In this document: piece by piece, positions 22,412 to 32,693 of the stretch
How the letters are laid out: each line of letters starts with the position of its first letter
How positions within the stretch are numbered: position 1 is the first letter of the stretch
From: Rhynchospora pubera
Taxonomy: Eukaryota; Streptophyta; Magnoliopsida; Poales; Cyperaceae
NCBI GenBank assembly: GCA_028095005.1
Contig: CM051462.1
Span: 173,051,955-173,115,954, forward strand
Direction of reading: 5' to 3'
DNA length: 64,000 bases
The notes under the pieces: model-generated
What the model was told of the DNA's origin: nothing
What the model saw: only the letters and a program-made list of their open reading frames with translations
The model's database searches: none
Position numbers and translations under genes: made by a program

Positions 22412-22515
22412 AATGCCTGTTTCAACTCTTGCTTCGGTGTTTTGGAACTATCAGCCCAATGAATAAATGGATCTGCTTTGGAAATTCATGTACCATTTTA
22501 CACTTCAAATTTAGG

Positions 22516-22820
22516 GGAAATTAATTAGTATTATTTGCAATTTTGTCATCTTTATCATCGTTAAACAAAAAGTGAAAATAAAAAATAAATAAAATGAATA
22601 TATATAATGATCAAAGTGGACACATACAAACAAATAAGTTCAATAAAAAAATAAGTTGAATGTGCATATATAAATCGGAACAAGAAATGACAACACTTAT
22701 TTCTTTGTAAGTGTTCACATTGATCATCTATATGTTTATCTTGTCTGTTTTATGTATTCACTTTGTATTTAGCGATGATAAGGAATGACAAAACTACATA
22801 TGGCAGTTATCATCTTTGTT
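22516..22820. mobile_element. MITE, second family (about 60-bp inverted repeats), copy 1
   Basis: Shares interior and end sequences with 54417-54691, for example ACACATACAAACAAATAAGT, AAGTGTTCAC and CTTTGTATTTAGCGATG. The two ends are diverged inverted repeats (TTTGTCATC...CATCGTTAAAC against GTATTTAGCGATG...GGCAGTTATCATC). It is absent from the matching place in copy B. Exact edges are uncertain by about 10 bp. Confidence 0.7.
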
Positions 22821-23010
22821 TTATTCGCAATTTTTTTTCATATATAAATTGAAGTAAATCAGATCCAACATTTAAAACTCTACAATCAAAACTTAGAACC
22901 ATAATACACCATCCGACCTGCGTCATGTATATATATATAACCATAAGCTCGCTTGCGAAGTATATTCATAACAAAAATTAGGTGCATCGCAAGTTAGAAT
23001 TACCATAAAT

Positions 23011-23589
23011 TTGTGTGAATACTGAATATCTAAGGACACAAATGTCTTATTTATAACAACGTATGGCGGTTGAATTATTCGTAACAAACTATGGTGGTAG
23101 GGTAAAGAAGGAAAAATGGATTTTTAAAACTCTAATGAATAATGGTCCGCTAATAATTAGTTATGGCCGGTGCAATAATATGAAACATCTCCATTTCATT
23201 TGTAATTTTTACTCTGGATTAATATGTTAATGAACATGGAACATACAAACAATTAAAACACCATTTCTACCCAAAATTTATAACATTTAGAAAATTTAAT
23301 TGGTCTACTATAGACCATGCACATCTTAAAACAAAACTAATTTTAACAATTTCACACAAAATATCTAGCTAAACCTGGTATTAATTAAATACCATATATA
23401 CACCATTACATTATTACAAAAATTGAAATGTCCAAACAATTGAAGAACATGTCTATCCAACATAAACACGATAATAGATGGTCTAGATTTAAAACATCCG
23501 ATGCACAAGATTTTTTTTTTAGCACCAATTTTAGACGCAACTTAGGTTTCTTCATTTATAAATTGCTAACTTTAATATATGTTTAATTC
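23011..23589. other. Spacer between the two duplication copies
   Basis: AT-rich, without a recognised gene or repeat. A (TG)n run sits at its right end, at about 23597-23618. Confidence 0.4.
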
Positions 23590-26330
23590 GTAAATATGTG
23601 TGTGTCTGTGTGTGTGTCATGTCGGCAGTCCACTTGGCATGTCAATTTGGCGCCAATAATATGTTTATACAGATTACAAATAATTTCATTGCAAAAGCAC
23701 AGATTTTACTTTTATCTCTTGAATCAGCGAAATATAATTCGAGTGGACCTATTTTGGATCGGCAAAAGATAATGCCTCTTTCAAATCTTGCTTCAGTGTT
23801 TTGGAACTATGAGTAGGGCTGTCAAACGTTAACAACGTACACGGAAATAGTCTCTTACGTTGTTGTTCCGTTCCTTAGCACGTAACAAGACTGAGTTACG
23901 TTCCGTTCCGTAGTAAGAAACGTAAGCAAAACTACAACCGTTTTCGTTCTGTCAGAGTAAAACGGAAGAAAACATTAATAACGTTAACTTTTGCAAATCA
24001 CAGATATACTCATTTAAACTGTATAATTTGAAAATAAAAAATAACTTAAAATTCATAATAATTAAACTTCATAAATCAAAGCACAAATCACAAATCCTTG
24101 TCTTAAATATTACACATCCAGTCCGTACCAGCATCAAGAAAAAATAGAAAAACACACATTAAAGACAACATCAATGAGTAACACTCTCTGGTACCTTGTA
24201 CCAGTCCGTACCAGTATATCACAAATACTGGTTACCTCATTCTCTCTTGAGCAGACAAAAGATTACACTCACAAATGAAACAAAATTTCAAAAGAGATTC
24301 TTCCAAATAAGTATTACATATCAGTATATCACAAATCACAAATTTAAGTATTACATATCACAAAATTAGACAAAAATAATTAACCAAATTCATCAATCTT
24401 TACCAGAAAATCAAATAATTCTACAAAATCATTGTATTTGTTCTTTCTCAAAAACCCAATCGATTCTGAAAATCAGCGAAGATGTGACTGAAACTACTAA
24501 CCTGGGTGCCATAAACATAGGCCTAGAGCAAGATATTGAATTGATTCTCTTAAGACATTAAAGACAGCCATCAAGCTTCCTTTACTTCTTGATTGTTTTG
24601 AATGCATGGTGTTGCAGTCCTTTTGCACCGTCAGCAAACTGGTACGTTTCACTAGCTTCATTTTTCAAAGGAAAAGGCACGTCTCCTCCTTCCTTAGAAG
24701 ATTTTACAAAGCAAATGAGCTAAATCTCTTTCGTGGAAGTGGTCTACTGAGTATTTTCTACTAGAGTTGAAAATGAAAACCATCAGCTCGACTCATCTCA
24801 TCCTCCAGGTGGGTGAGGCAGTGAAGAGGGAGAGGGATTTGGGAGTTAAAAGAGTGAGGTGGAGAGGTGAGTTGTGAGCGTGGCTCAAAGAGGAGGTATG
24901 GCGGAGAGGGAGCAATGAGCTTGGGAAAGTGATTGCTTGGAGAAGGAGAGAGGGATGGGCTTCTTACTGTTTGTGTACGCATGAGAGAAAAAGAAGGGAG
25001 TGGGGCGGAGGGGTTCTGGGTTTGGTGCTGTGGGGGTTTTAATTTGTGAGTTGGCATGGTCAGAACTTGGAGAAGAGAGACAGGAGAGGAGAGGGAGAGG
25101 GATGAGGGAGGAGGCAAGCGAGAGAGAGACGAGAACGTCGCCTCAGTTCGTATTGTTAGGGGTGCATAACGTGGAAAACGACCACGAAAGTGGTCATTTT
25201 CGTTAACCGTTACATTGATGTACGAAATTTTTATACTTATTGCGTTGATTGTTGCATCCGTTTAACACATGTTGCGTTGATTGTTCCGTTGATGGGAATG
25301 ATCAAAACGGTTATAACCGTTTTTGACTACCTAACTGTTTTGCATTTTATTAAGATGTAAGAAAATAAACTATTCAGCATTTTGTATGAAACAAAGATAG
25401 AGAAATGACAGGTTAAGTCACGCGAGAAAGGGGGAGGAGGCACTATAATCACCTCTTGCTCTTGACGGCGATTGTACTCGGTGGTGCAGAGGCGAGAGAG
25501 ATAGATGTGACTGTGTTCGGCGGAGAAATGACGGAGCGAAAATGCAGAAATCTAATTTTACTCATTTCTCCCTCGATCTCTCTGCTGAGGTCCTCTGCAA
25601 TCTAATAATAAAACCATAAAAAAAATTTTAGATGAAATGCGCGAAATAAACGACCACGAAATGTACCAGTTTCACTAATCGTTCCGTTCTGAGACGAAAT
25701 AATATTTCTATTTGCGTTGGTTGTTCCGTTCCTTAAACGAAACTGAAACCCTTATCCGTTATCGTTCAGTTCCGGACGAAACGAAACGAAAGAACGGTTG
25801 AAACGGCTACCGTTTTCAGCCCTACGTATTGTGCAGATATTTTTGTGGGCCGACGGAATTAACGTGGGCCAACAAAACGGAACGGCCCATTTCCGCTAAC
25901 GTTTCGTTCTTACCAACGAAACAGATTTCGTTTCCGTTTCTGTTCCATTGAGTGAAACGTAACAAAAAATCGCTCCGTTTTCGTTCCGGACGGAACGGAA
26001 CGGAAACGTCCGAAACGGCATGAAATTGACACCCCTAACTATGAGCCCAATCAATAATTGGATCTGCTTTGAAAATTCATGTACCATTAACCATTTTACA
26101 CTTCAAATTTAGGCGTTATTTTTACAATTTATTAAATTAAGAGTTTCCTTTTCGACCGAATATATTTTAAAAAATATAATTTTTGTTCGCAATTTTTTTC
26201 ATATATAAATTGAAGTAACTCAGATCCAACATTTAAAACTCCACAATCAAAATTTAGAACAATAATACACCATCCGACCAATATGATGTATATATAGTTG
26301 CAGCGCAAGCTAGAATTAATTACCCTAAGA
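23590..26330. repeat. Segmental duplication, copy B
   Basis: Direct copy of 22033-23010, interrupted by the hAT element at 23814-26037. Flanking matches are TTTTGGAACTATGAG on the left and CTATGAGCCCAATC...GGATCTGCTTTG, then CATATATAAATTGAAGTAA, on the right. It ends about 240 bp from the stop codon of the FLA gene, so it represents that gene's 3' flank. Confidence 0.85.
23814..26037. mobile_element. 2.2-kb non-autonomous hAT transposon
   Basis: The termini TAGGGCTGTCAA and, inverted, TAGGGGTGTCAA are the typical ends of plant Ac-like hAT elements. The 8-bp target duplication ACTATGAG is present on both sides (23806-23813 and 26038-26045). Copy A of the segmental duplication shows the empty site with one change (ACTATCAG near 22447). 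No transposase frame is present. The terminal few hundred bases are packed with ACGG/CCGT motifs (for example CGGAACGGAACGGAAACG near 25990), which resemble the subterminal transposase-binding motifs of Ac. A purine-rich block at 24760-25130 gives a 118-codon low-complexity frame on the minus strand that I do not regard as a gene. Confidence 0.92.
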
Positions 26331-26567
26331 TTAAACTTCCATATATGCTTTAACCTATTGCTTAAATTAAACCGAGAAACAGAGCAGGAGACAGGAGTGG
26401 GGAAAAAATCATATAAATTAAACAAAGAAACAAATACAAGTACAATGTTAAAAAAGAAAATTAATCACATAGGTGCACAAATAAATTACAAGCAAAGATG
26501 AAAATCACCAAAATATGATAAAATCATTGAGCATCTCCACCCAACAAAATATTGTGCATGCAACACC
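26331..26567. other. 3' flank of the FLA gene
   Basis: Short AT-rich interval between the segmental duplication and the stop codon of the minus-strand FLA gene. It should contain the 3' untranslated region. I cannot place the polyadenylation site. Confidence 0.4.
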
Positions 26568-27332
26568 TCAAAACAGACTCAAAACACCAACAAATGCGCA
26601 TGCAAGAGCAAAGCCCCATTCAACATTCCTCCTCAAGCCGGCATCAGAAGTGGTGGCATCGGCAGCTTCTGATGAAGCCGGCACAGCGGCAGTTGTAGGG
26701 GTAGCTGTAGCTGGAACCTTCTTCTTCTTGGGTTCTGAAACAGCTGGAGCCAGAGCCGGTGCCGATGCTGGTGGCTTGACACCAAACAACTCATCTGGTA
26801 GCATCACCTTGTCAAGAGAGTAAACAGCAAGAGGGAAATCCGAGCGCAGTGCATTGGTTACCTGAACCTGATTGACACCAGTTGACACATTCACTTGGTT
26901 GCTCGTGCTGGTCACATTCACAGTGTACACTCCTTCGTTGCCTGATGCTTGGGTACGAACCGGGTTGCTCGTGGTCTCAAATGTGGAGAAGCTATAGTAC
27001 CTCGGAAGGATGTGGTACAGAACAAGCTCAGATTGTTGCTGGGCAGTGAGACCGTTGAGTGTACCAGCTTTAAGGTTGTTGAATGCATTGTCGGTCGGTG
27101 CAAGCACTGTGATTCCATCAAAAGTATTTTTGAGTTGGCTAGAAAGTTGAGTCATGACTTGAGTTGACTTGAGGATCTTAATAAAAGTGCCATATTGGCT
27201 GCCCTTTACGAGAATGCTCTCTATATCAAGCGGTGCAGGGGTTGGGCTGTCAGCAGCAACGGCTGCATTGGTCGGTAAGAGAAGAGATGAACCTAGGATT
27301 GCAATGCACAGGAGGATTTGAGTAGAAGCCAT
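26568..27332 (-). CDS. Fasciclin-like arabinogalactan protein, single FAS1 domain
   Basis: 254 codons, one exon. Residues 1 to about 26 form a signal peptide (MASTQILLCIAILGSSLLLP...). A proline-rich patch PTPAP follows. One FAS1 domain spans about 38-185, with the H1 motif ITVLAPTDNAF (74-84), the YH pair (106-107) and the H2-like LAVYSLDKVMLP (168-179). N-glycosylation sites are N139 and N148. An arabinogalactan module (PASAPALAPA) follows, then a basic KKKK patch (202-205), an Ala/Thr/Pro-rich stretch, and a hydrophobic C-terminus (WGFALACAFVGVLSLF) expected to direct GPI anchoring after about residue 229. The architecture matches group A FLAs (FLA11/FLA12 type), which act at the plasma membrane-wall interface and are often linked to secondary wall formation. 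Length and domain order are normal and no defect is seen. The exact member cannot be fixed from one sequence. Confidence 0.95.
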   Translation of the reverse strand: MASTQILLCIAILGSSLLLPTNAAVAADSPTPAPLDIESILVKGSQYGTFIKILKSTQVMTQLSSQLKNTFDGITVLAPTDNAFNNLKAGTLNGLTAQQQSELVLYHILPRYYSFSTFETTSNPVRTQASGNEGVYTVNVTSTSNQVNVSTGVNQVQVTNALRSDFPLAVYSLDKVMLPDELFGVKPPASAPALAPAVSEPKKKKVPATATPTTAAVPASSEAADATTSDAGLRRNVEWGFALACAFVGVLSLF

Positions 27333-27427
27333 ATATTGATAATACGAAAATTAATTAGAAAGCAGTGTACGTATGTGGTGAATTGGTTTAATGGTTTGCT
27401 CATAAGAGTGTTTTGCTTGCCGCAGTT

Positions 27428-27438
27428 CCTTTTAATAG
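27428..27438 (-). promoter_or_regulatory. Possible TATA box of the FLA gene
   Basis: On the minus strand this reads CTATTAAAAGG, about 96-106 bp upstream of the FLA start codon. That is a plausible TATA position if the 5' untranslated region is about 70 bp. Confidence 0.4.
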
Positions 27439-28849
27439 TCTCAGGCAAGGCTTGTGGTCCTTAAATTCAAGTATAGTGACAGCTTTCCTACTCAATTGTA
27501 CTCAATTGTCTGCTGTACCTGTAGAGTGTAGATAGATCAAAGTGAATTAACCAAATGTTACAGCAAACAAATGCATGCAGCTTCTTTTTGTTTGCTTGTG
27601 ATTTGTGAATGAACGTGTCCGACGAATTCTACCAGGTGGAATCCTTAATTCCTTATTTTACTCTAAAAGCTGTTATGAGAGGCACTTCAAAATTCAAATC
27701 CGAAAACAGAGGTAGTTACTTCTCTTCTCTCTCCAAAACATGTTGATGATTAATGTTTCTACTCACATTTTGAGAACAAATTTTAAAAACAACAAAATAA
27801 AGATGTAACCTTTCTTAAAGGATTTTTTATATATACAGCTTACAATTCTATGTCGATTCAATTTACGACTCTTCATTTTTTGTTTAAAAAAAAATTAATG
27901 ATTGGCATAGAATTGATTTTGTTGAGAAAAATGGAGTTCATATTCTAAGTAATTTATCTGATACGCAGAAAAACTAAATTTATCTTCTGGAACAACAAAA
28001 GTAGCTCTTTTGTACGTGAAATTTTAATGTATAACTGCTCTAGCAAATTGATTGTATTCAATGATTATTTGACTGTTATTTTGTCAAGTCCTCTTAATTA
28101 CTACGCACCTTTGCATATTTACACAGAAAAGTAGTATAATAAAGACTATTTAGATATTGAACCAAAATCTGAGCTCATAGTCATACAATCCTAAATCCAA
28201 ACTCACACATGCATCAACTGTACAGCTCAACATTTGTATTTTTCTAACCTCCAAGCTTGTCAAGTTCTATATATGGCCAACATAATGAGCCCCAGAACAT
28301 GAAAATGTACGCACACACATTCCTTGTGCCAGCTGGCAGCAATTAATTGACCGTGGCTGGAATGAAATGTTAGTTGGAATACATGCATCGGTATTGGTAG
28401 CGTGTCATGCAGGCTTGTACATGGTCCTGGTATTTACAAATTATTGGACCCTTCATGCATTCTTGTTCCTCATTTCCTGTCATACTCATGTATCTCTGCC
28501 ATATGTTACTAATTTTGCTCTCAGTCTCAGACAATCTAATAACCACTCTGAATGCGCCTTCTTAACAGATTCAAAATCATGCTAAATTAACGGTATGTTC
28601 ACCTGATTTTGACCCGTTAACGCATATATATGGTTAATCTAAAGCGAACGGCCATGTTCTGTTTATTCCCAGTATAATTCATTGGTCATTTGTGGGTTCT
28701 CTGTTTTGGTATTGAAATAATTTGGTTTTTTATTTTATTAACATCATAATTGAATAGTAAAACTAGGTCGAGTTCGACCACATTATGTGGTCGGTCTAAT
28801 AATACTGTTATTTAATAGTGTCGATCTGCTGGATCGTGTCAAAATAAGA
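27439..28849. other. Upstream region of the FLA gene, no other gene seen
   Basis: AT-rich intergenic DNA. The 72-codon frame at 28367-28585 has no recognised homology and no gene context, and I do not support it. Confidence 0.45.
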
Positions 28850-29590
28850 AAATTGATTATCGCCATCTATCAATCTGTCATCACGCGTCAACGCTGTCTC
28901 CCGTCACGCACACTCACCCAGCGCGAATATTATTTTTTGTTCTTTATGTTATTATAAGCATTAACTTTATTATATATAAATGTTCACTTTACGTTATAAC
29001 TGTTCACTGTGTTCAATATGTTTATTTTATTTTTTTATTTCTTACCTAATTGTTCAATTCAATAAGTATAAATGTTCTATTAATTAAGCATAAATGTTCA
29101 ATTAGTTTTAATAAAAAATATAAATGGTTATAAACAAAAATGTTCATTTTATTAAGTATAAACGTTTAGTTTAGTAAGTACAGATGTTCGATTTAGTAAG
29201 TACAAATGTTCAGTTTAGTATATATAAATGTTCTGTTTATTAAGTATTAATTTTCAGTTTTTGAATAGGTGTGATGGCAAGTGAAGGAGTCACGAACCGG
29301 ACAAAAAATACATGAAGAGATTAGGAGTCATGAACGATTCAACTAAAAAAAAAATTTCGACTATGCCCCTAGCACGTCCATATCCAAGTCTGACGCGCAA
29401 TGATATGTAATAAATCATCAATTGACACATTTAACTGAATATATTTGATTATTAAACTAAACACATTGGTTATTAAACTGAACATATAAATCAAACATGT
29501 GCTAGTCATGCAGACTCACGTGCCCGTGCGCTCTGTTCAACAATAGCAATTTTGTCGATGGCAGTTATCATTCTGTCAAAATAATTATTG
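28850..29590. mobile_element. Possible larger relative of the second MITE family
   Basis: The left side reads TTGATTATCGCCATCTATC near 28855. The right side, inverted, reads AGAATGATAACTGCCATCGAC (29550-29575). Both match the ends of the MITEs at 22516-22820 and 54417-54691 (TGATTACTGCCATCTGC; GATGATAACTGCCATATG). The interior holds GTTCACTTT-like sequence as in that family plus a minisatellite. Target duplications are not clear. Confidence 0.45.
29040..29265. repeat. AT-rich minisatellite, unit about 20-24 bp
   Basis: Degenerate repeats of AAGTATAAATGTTCAGTTTA type, with the core AATGTTC or close variants recurring about every 20-24 bp. Confidence 0.7.
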
Positions 29591-29659
29591 CCTACTATAA
29601 ACTAACAGAACTGATATATGACATCCTCTTTTTTTTGACATCATGTGTCATTCCAGAGC

Positions 29660-30870
29660 CAAAGCTCATCTCTAGCGCAAGCCCATAAGTCCAACGCTCC
29701 CTCCCTTTTGCTCTTTACCTTCGACGCTCCCTCCCTTCAACGCTAGCTCCCTCCCGCTCTCCCTCCCTTCGGATCCCTTTCTATTTCTCTTTCGTTCCCC
29801 TTCATTTTGTTTTTCTTCTCCCTCACCGCCCTCCCTTCTACCATTTTTTCTTCCCGTTCTTCATTTTTTTTTTCTTTAGTCAAAAAATATACTCTCTTAT
29901 GTTATAATATAATAAGGTACTTCCTTACGTAAATATAATTACTCTCGTGAGACAAATTAAAAACTCCTATAAGATGAATTCATAATTGAAAACATATTTT
30001 GCACTCCCTTAATGAATATTATATACTCTCTTAAAAATAATTAGTTACTCCCTCGATACAATTATATATTTTCATAATAAAAATAATAAAAAATATTTTT
30101 AACACTCTCTCAATGAATCTTAAATACTCCTTAAAAATAATTAATTACTCCCTTAATACAAATTATGTACTTCCATAATAAAAAATAATTGAAAAAAATT
30201 AACACTCCCTTAATGAATCTTACATACTCGCTTAAAAATAATTAGTTACTCTCTTAATACAAATTAAATACTTCCGTAATAAAAAATAATTGAAAACATT
30301 TTTAACACTCTCTTAATGAATCTTACATACTCCCTTAAAAATAATTAGTAATTCTTTTATCATAAATTATGTACTTCTTTAATAAAAGATAAATAAAAAC
30401 ATATTTGACACTCACTTACATACTCACTTAAAAATAATTAATTACTCCTTTATCACAAATTACGTACTTCCATAATAAAAAGATAAATGAACTTTAACAC
30501 TCCTTAATGAATCTTACATACTCCCTTAATGATATTTAGAGAATCTCTTATCACAAATTTTCATACTTCCATAATAAAAGATAAATTAAAAACATATTTG
30601 ACGCTTCTTTAATGTAACTTACATACTCTTTTGTGTACAATATATATTCTCTTATTTTTATTAGAAATGGCGGTGCTAATAAGAAGGGATAAGAGAAGAT
30701 AAAGAAAAAAGGGGAGGAAAACAGTAGGAGGAGATGAAAGAGGAGCGTGAAGGCGATAGGAGAGGTGAAGGGAAGGTGCGAAGAGAAGAGGAGATCGACG
30801 AGAAGAGAGCGTGAAAAAGAGATAGAACGGAAGGGATCAAGGGAAGTTCGCTGAGCGGAAGTCATTAGGT
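29660..30870. repeat. Pyrimidine- and purine-rich blocks in imperfect inverted arrangement
   Basis: 29680-29880 is CT-rich on the plus strand (CGCTCCCTCCCTT repeated). 30660-30860 is GA-rich. Read in inverse the second resembles the first, for example CTTCGGATCCCTTTCTATTT against CTTGATCCCTTCCGTTCTAT. The outer edges share GACATCCTCT (near 29620, and inverted near 30905). This may be a decayed element with long inverted repeats enclosing the 102-bp tandem repeats, but no target duplication was found. Confidence 0.4.
30002..30650. repeat. Tandem repeat of about 102 bp, about 6.5 copies
   Basis: Units begin with CACTCCCTTAATGAATCTTAC-like sequence at about 30002, 30103, 30203, 30305, 30409, 30498 and 30602. 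Each contains TACTC..TTAAAAATAATTA and TACTTCCATAATAAAA blocks. The fifth unit is shortened by about 13 bp. Confidence 0.85.
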
Positions 30871-31616
30871 CAAGTATGTTGGGCCAAATTTGCTACTGCT
30901 GGGACAGAGGATGTCGTTGGATGGCGGTTAGTATATTCGATAAACTAACGCGATGACATTGTCATTACTCAAATATAGCCCATATATGACCCAATTTGTT
31001 CTAAAGGCCTAAGATTTAGCCAATAGTGTGAATTAGGCCCATTAAGGAAAGATAAACTTTAATCCCCACATGCAGCCCAAAATATTTGAATCATGATTCA
31101 TATTTAAGTTGTAAATTTGTCATCTTTTCTGAAAGAAGCTTCAATCTTCATTTAATTAGTCAAATTACAAGAGGACAGACTGATGATTGTGGCTGGGAAA
31201 CATATTTTCTCTTTAGCACTTCCGTATCTGTTATAAATCTGGCTCATCAAAAGAAGAATTTTTTTTAATCTTGGTTAATCATACTTAATATGCATGAATC
31301 GAATTTCCTCGCTGACTTAGTTTTCATGAAAATTCTATGATGCAAATAGAATATACGCATCTTTATTCGAGGTTAGAAAAGAAAATAAGATTTAGGATCA
31401 GAATAGCTGAAATCCTATTGTAGCAATAACAAAATGTATGAAATAATTAATCTTTAGTTCTTTACGCTTTGGTCTGATTGACATGTAACAAAATTTAAAC
31501 GAAGCAAAAGAAACCAACCAATCAAAGCAAAATGTATGATGCAATTATTATAATTATTTATAATCCCGTATCTCCATGTGAGGTTGATTAGGAAGTATGA
31601 TTTCTCTCTTGGCAGG
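30871..31616. other. Intergenic, 3' side of the DUF1685 gene
   Basis: No gene or repeat recognised. The part nearest 31616 should hold the 3' untranslated region of the minus-strand gene. Confidence 0.4.
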
Positions 31617-32693
31617 TCAACAGTCCTGCCTGACATTGCAAGCAACAGCTCTGGCCCAAAACCGGAGTTGATCCTTCATCTCGGCCTTCGATTTCTTCTC
31701 CCTCCAGTCAAAACTCGGCGGCGCTGATCTCTGTACATACCACGCCTCCGATAGATACGGCCTCGTGATTTTCTCTTCATTTTGCTTCTTCTCACGAAGT
31801 CCGGGAATAACATTTATGAGACCTTCTTTCAACTCTTCCTTGTCAAAAACGAAGCCGAGATCCTTGAACCCTTGCACTTCAATTGACTCGAGGTCGCTCG
31901 AACTTCTCCACTTTTTCTCTTGAAACTCCCTGTAGCGATAACCGCCAAAACGGTAATTGTGGGAGAGGCAGTATTTACTGCTAGACATGGAAGAATGCTG
32001 CCTTCTCAGGCCTGGTTTTTGCCCTGCTTTCTGTTAATTGACGCAATTGTATAAAATTAGATTAAAAATTTTAAACTATCTTAACAAATAGAGAAAAAGA
32101 AAAAAAAACTGAAACTAATTATGAATAGAGCTTCAATGGCTTAACATATATGCTCCATGAACTAGGAAATTTGCTAAATTCAAACTTTATGTAGAAATAT
32201 ATATTATGTACATTTGTATTACCTCTAAAGCAGGGTGCCATGAATGATGGCAGCACAAGTTACTAGCAGAATGTCGCAACTTCGAACCCTTCGGTTGTGT
32301 GCTGCTAGTAAGCTGGGTTTCTTTATGATCTGCATCGTCAAATCCATTGATATACGGCGAGGGCATTGAAGGAGCCCGCATGAGAGGTGCTGGTAAAACC
32401 ACATCATTACTGTCATCTGATTCAACTTCTTTGTTAGATATCTCCGGTGGGTTTACATGAGGCGGTAGAAGCGAAGGTGCTCTAAGTAGCGGTTGACCGG
32501 CAACCGAGTTGTGGACTCTGTTCGATTGAGGTGTCTTTGGAGGCCTTGGATTGACTTTTCTTGAATTTAAGGTGTTGTTGAAGAACCAGTACTCGTCCAA
32601 AAGATCCATGGGTAATTGCTTGCCATTTATGGGGAAACCTATAGCAGGAGCCCCACATGATGTGGCCTTCTCCAATTCGACTCCTGAGCTCAT
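31617..32693 (-). CDS. DUF1685 family protein, two exons
   Basis: Exon 1 is 32693-32223 (157 codons, phase 0) and exon 2 is 32030-31617 (137 codons plus stop), giving 294 residues. The intron of 192 bp (32031-32222) starts GTAATA and ends TTAACAG, so both sites fit the plant consensus, and the frame is kept across the junction (...HPALE / KAGQKPGLRRQ...). The N-terminal part has the LLDEYWFFNNTL motif common near the start of this family, then a Pro/Ser-rich, probably disordered stretch with two RAPS-type repeats (LLRAPSLLPP and LMRAPSMPSP). The C-terminal part is the DUF1685 domain: DLESIEVQGFKDLGFVFDKE, then PGLREKK and the end QLRFWARAVACNVRQDC. The molecular function of the family is unknown. 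No signal peptide or membrane segment is seen. No neighbour suggests a role. Confidence 0.9.
32031..32222 (-). other. Intron of the DUF1685 gene
   Basis: 192 bp, AT-rich, GT...AG on the minus strand, splitting the gene between codons. Translation straight through it would end after a few residues (VIQMYIIYIST), so splicing is needed. Confidence 0.88.

Larger units (their letters stand above)
22033..23010. repeat. Segmental duplication, copy A
   Basis: Diverged direct copy of 23590-26330. The match runs through GTCATGTCGGCA...GGCGCCAATAATATG, then TTTTGGAACTAT, then GGATCTGCTTTG, and resumes at TTCATATATAAATTGAAG (about 22837) up to about 23010. Copy A is interrupted by two MITEs (22244-22411 and about 22516-22820) that copy B lacks. 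Confidence 0.85.

Noticed and set aside
24761..25117. 118-codon Ser/Pro/Leu-rich minus-strand frame inside the hAT element
   Set aside because: Low-complexity translation of a GA/CT-rich tract, without homology to a transposase or to a known gene.
30551..30865. 104-codon hydrophobic minus-strand frame
   Set aside because: Translation of a homopurine block and of 102-bp tandem repeats. The apparent membrane segments come from CT-rich codons.
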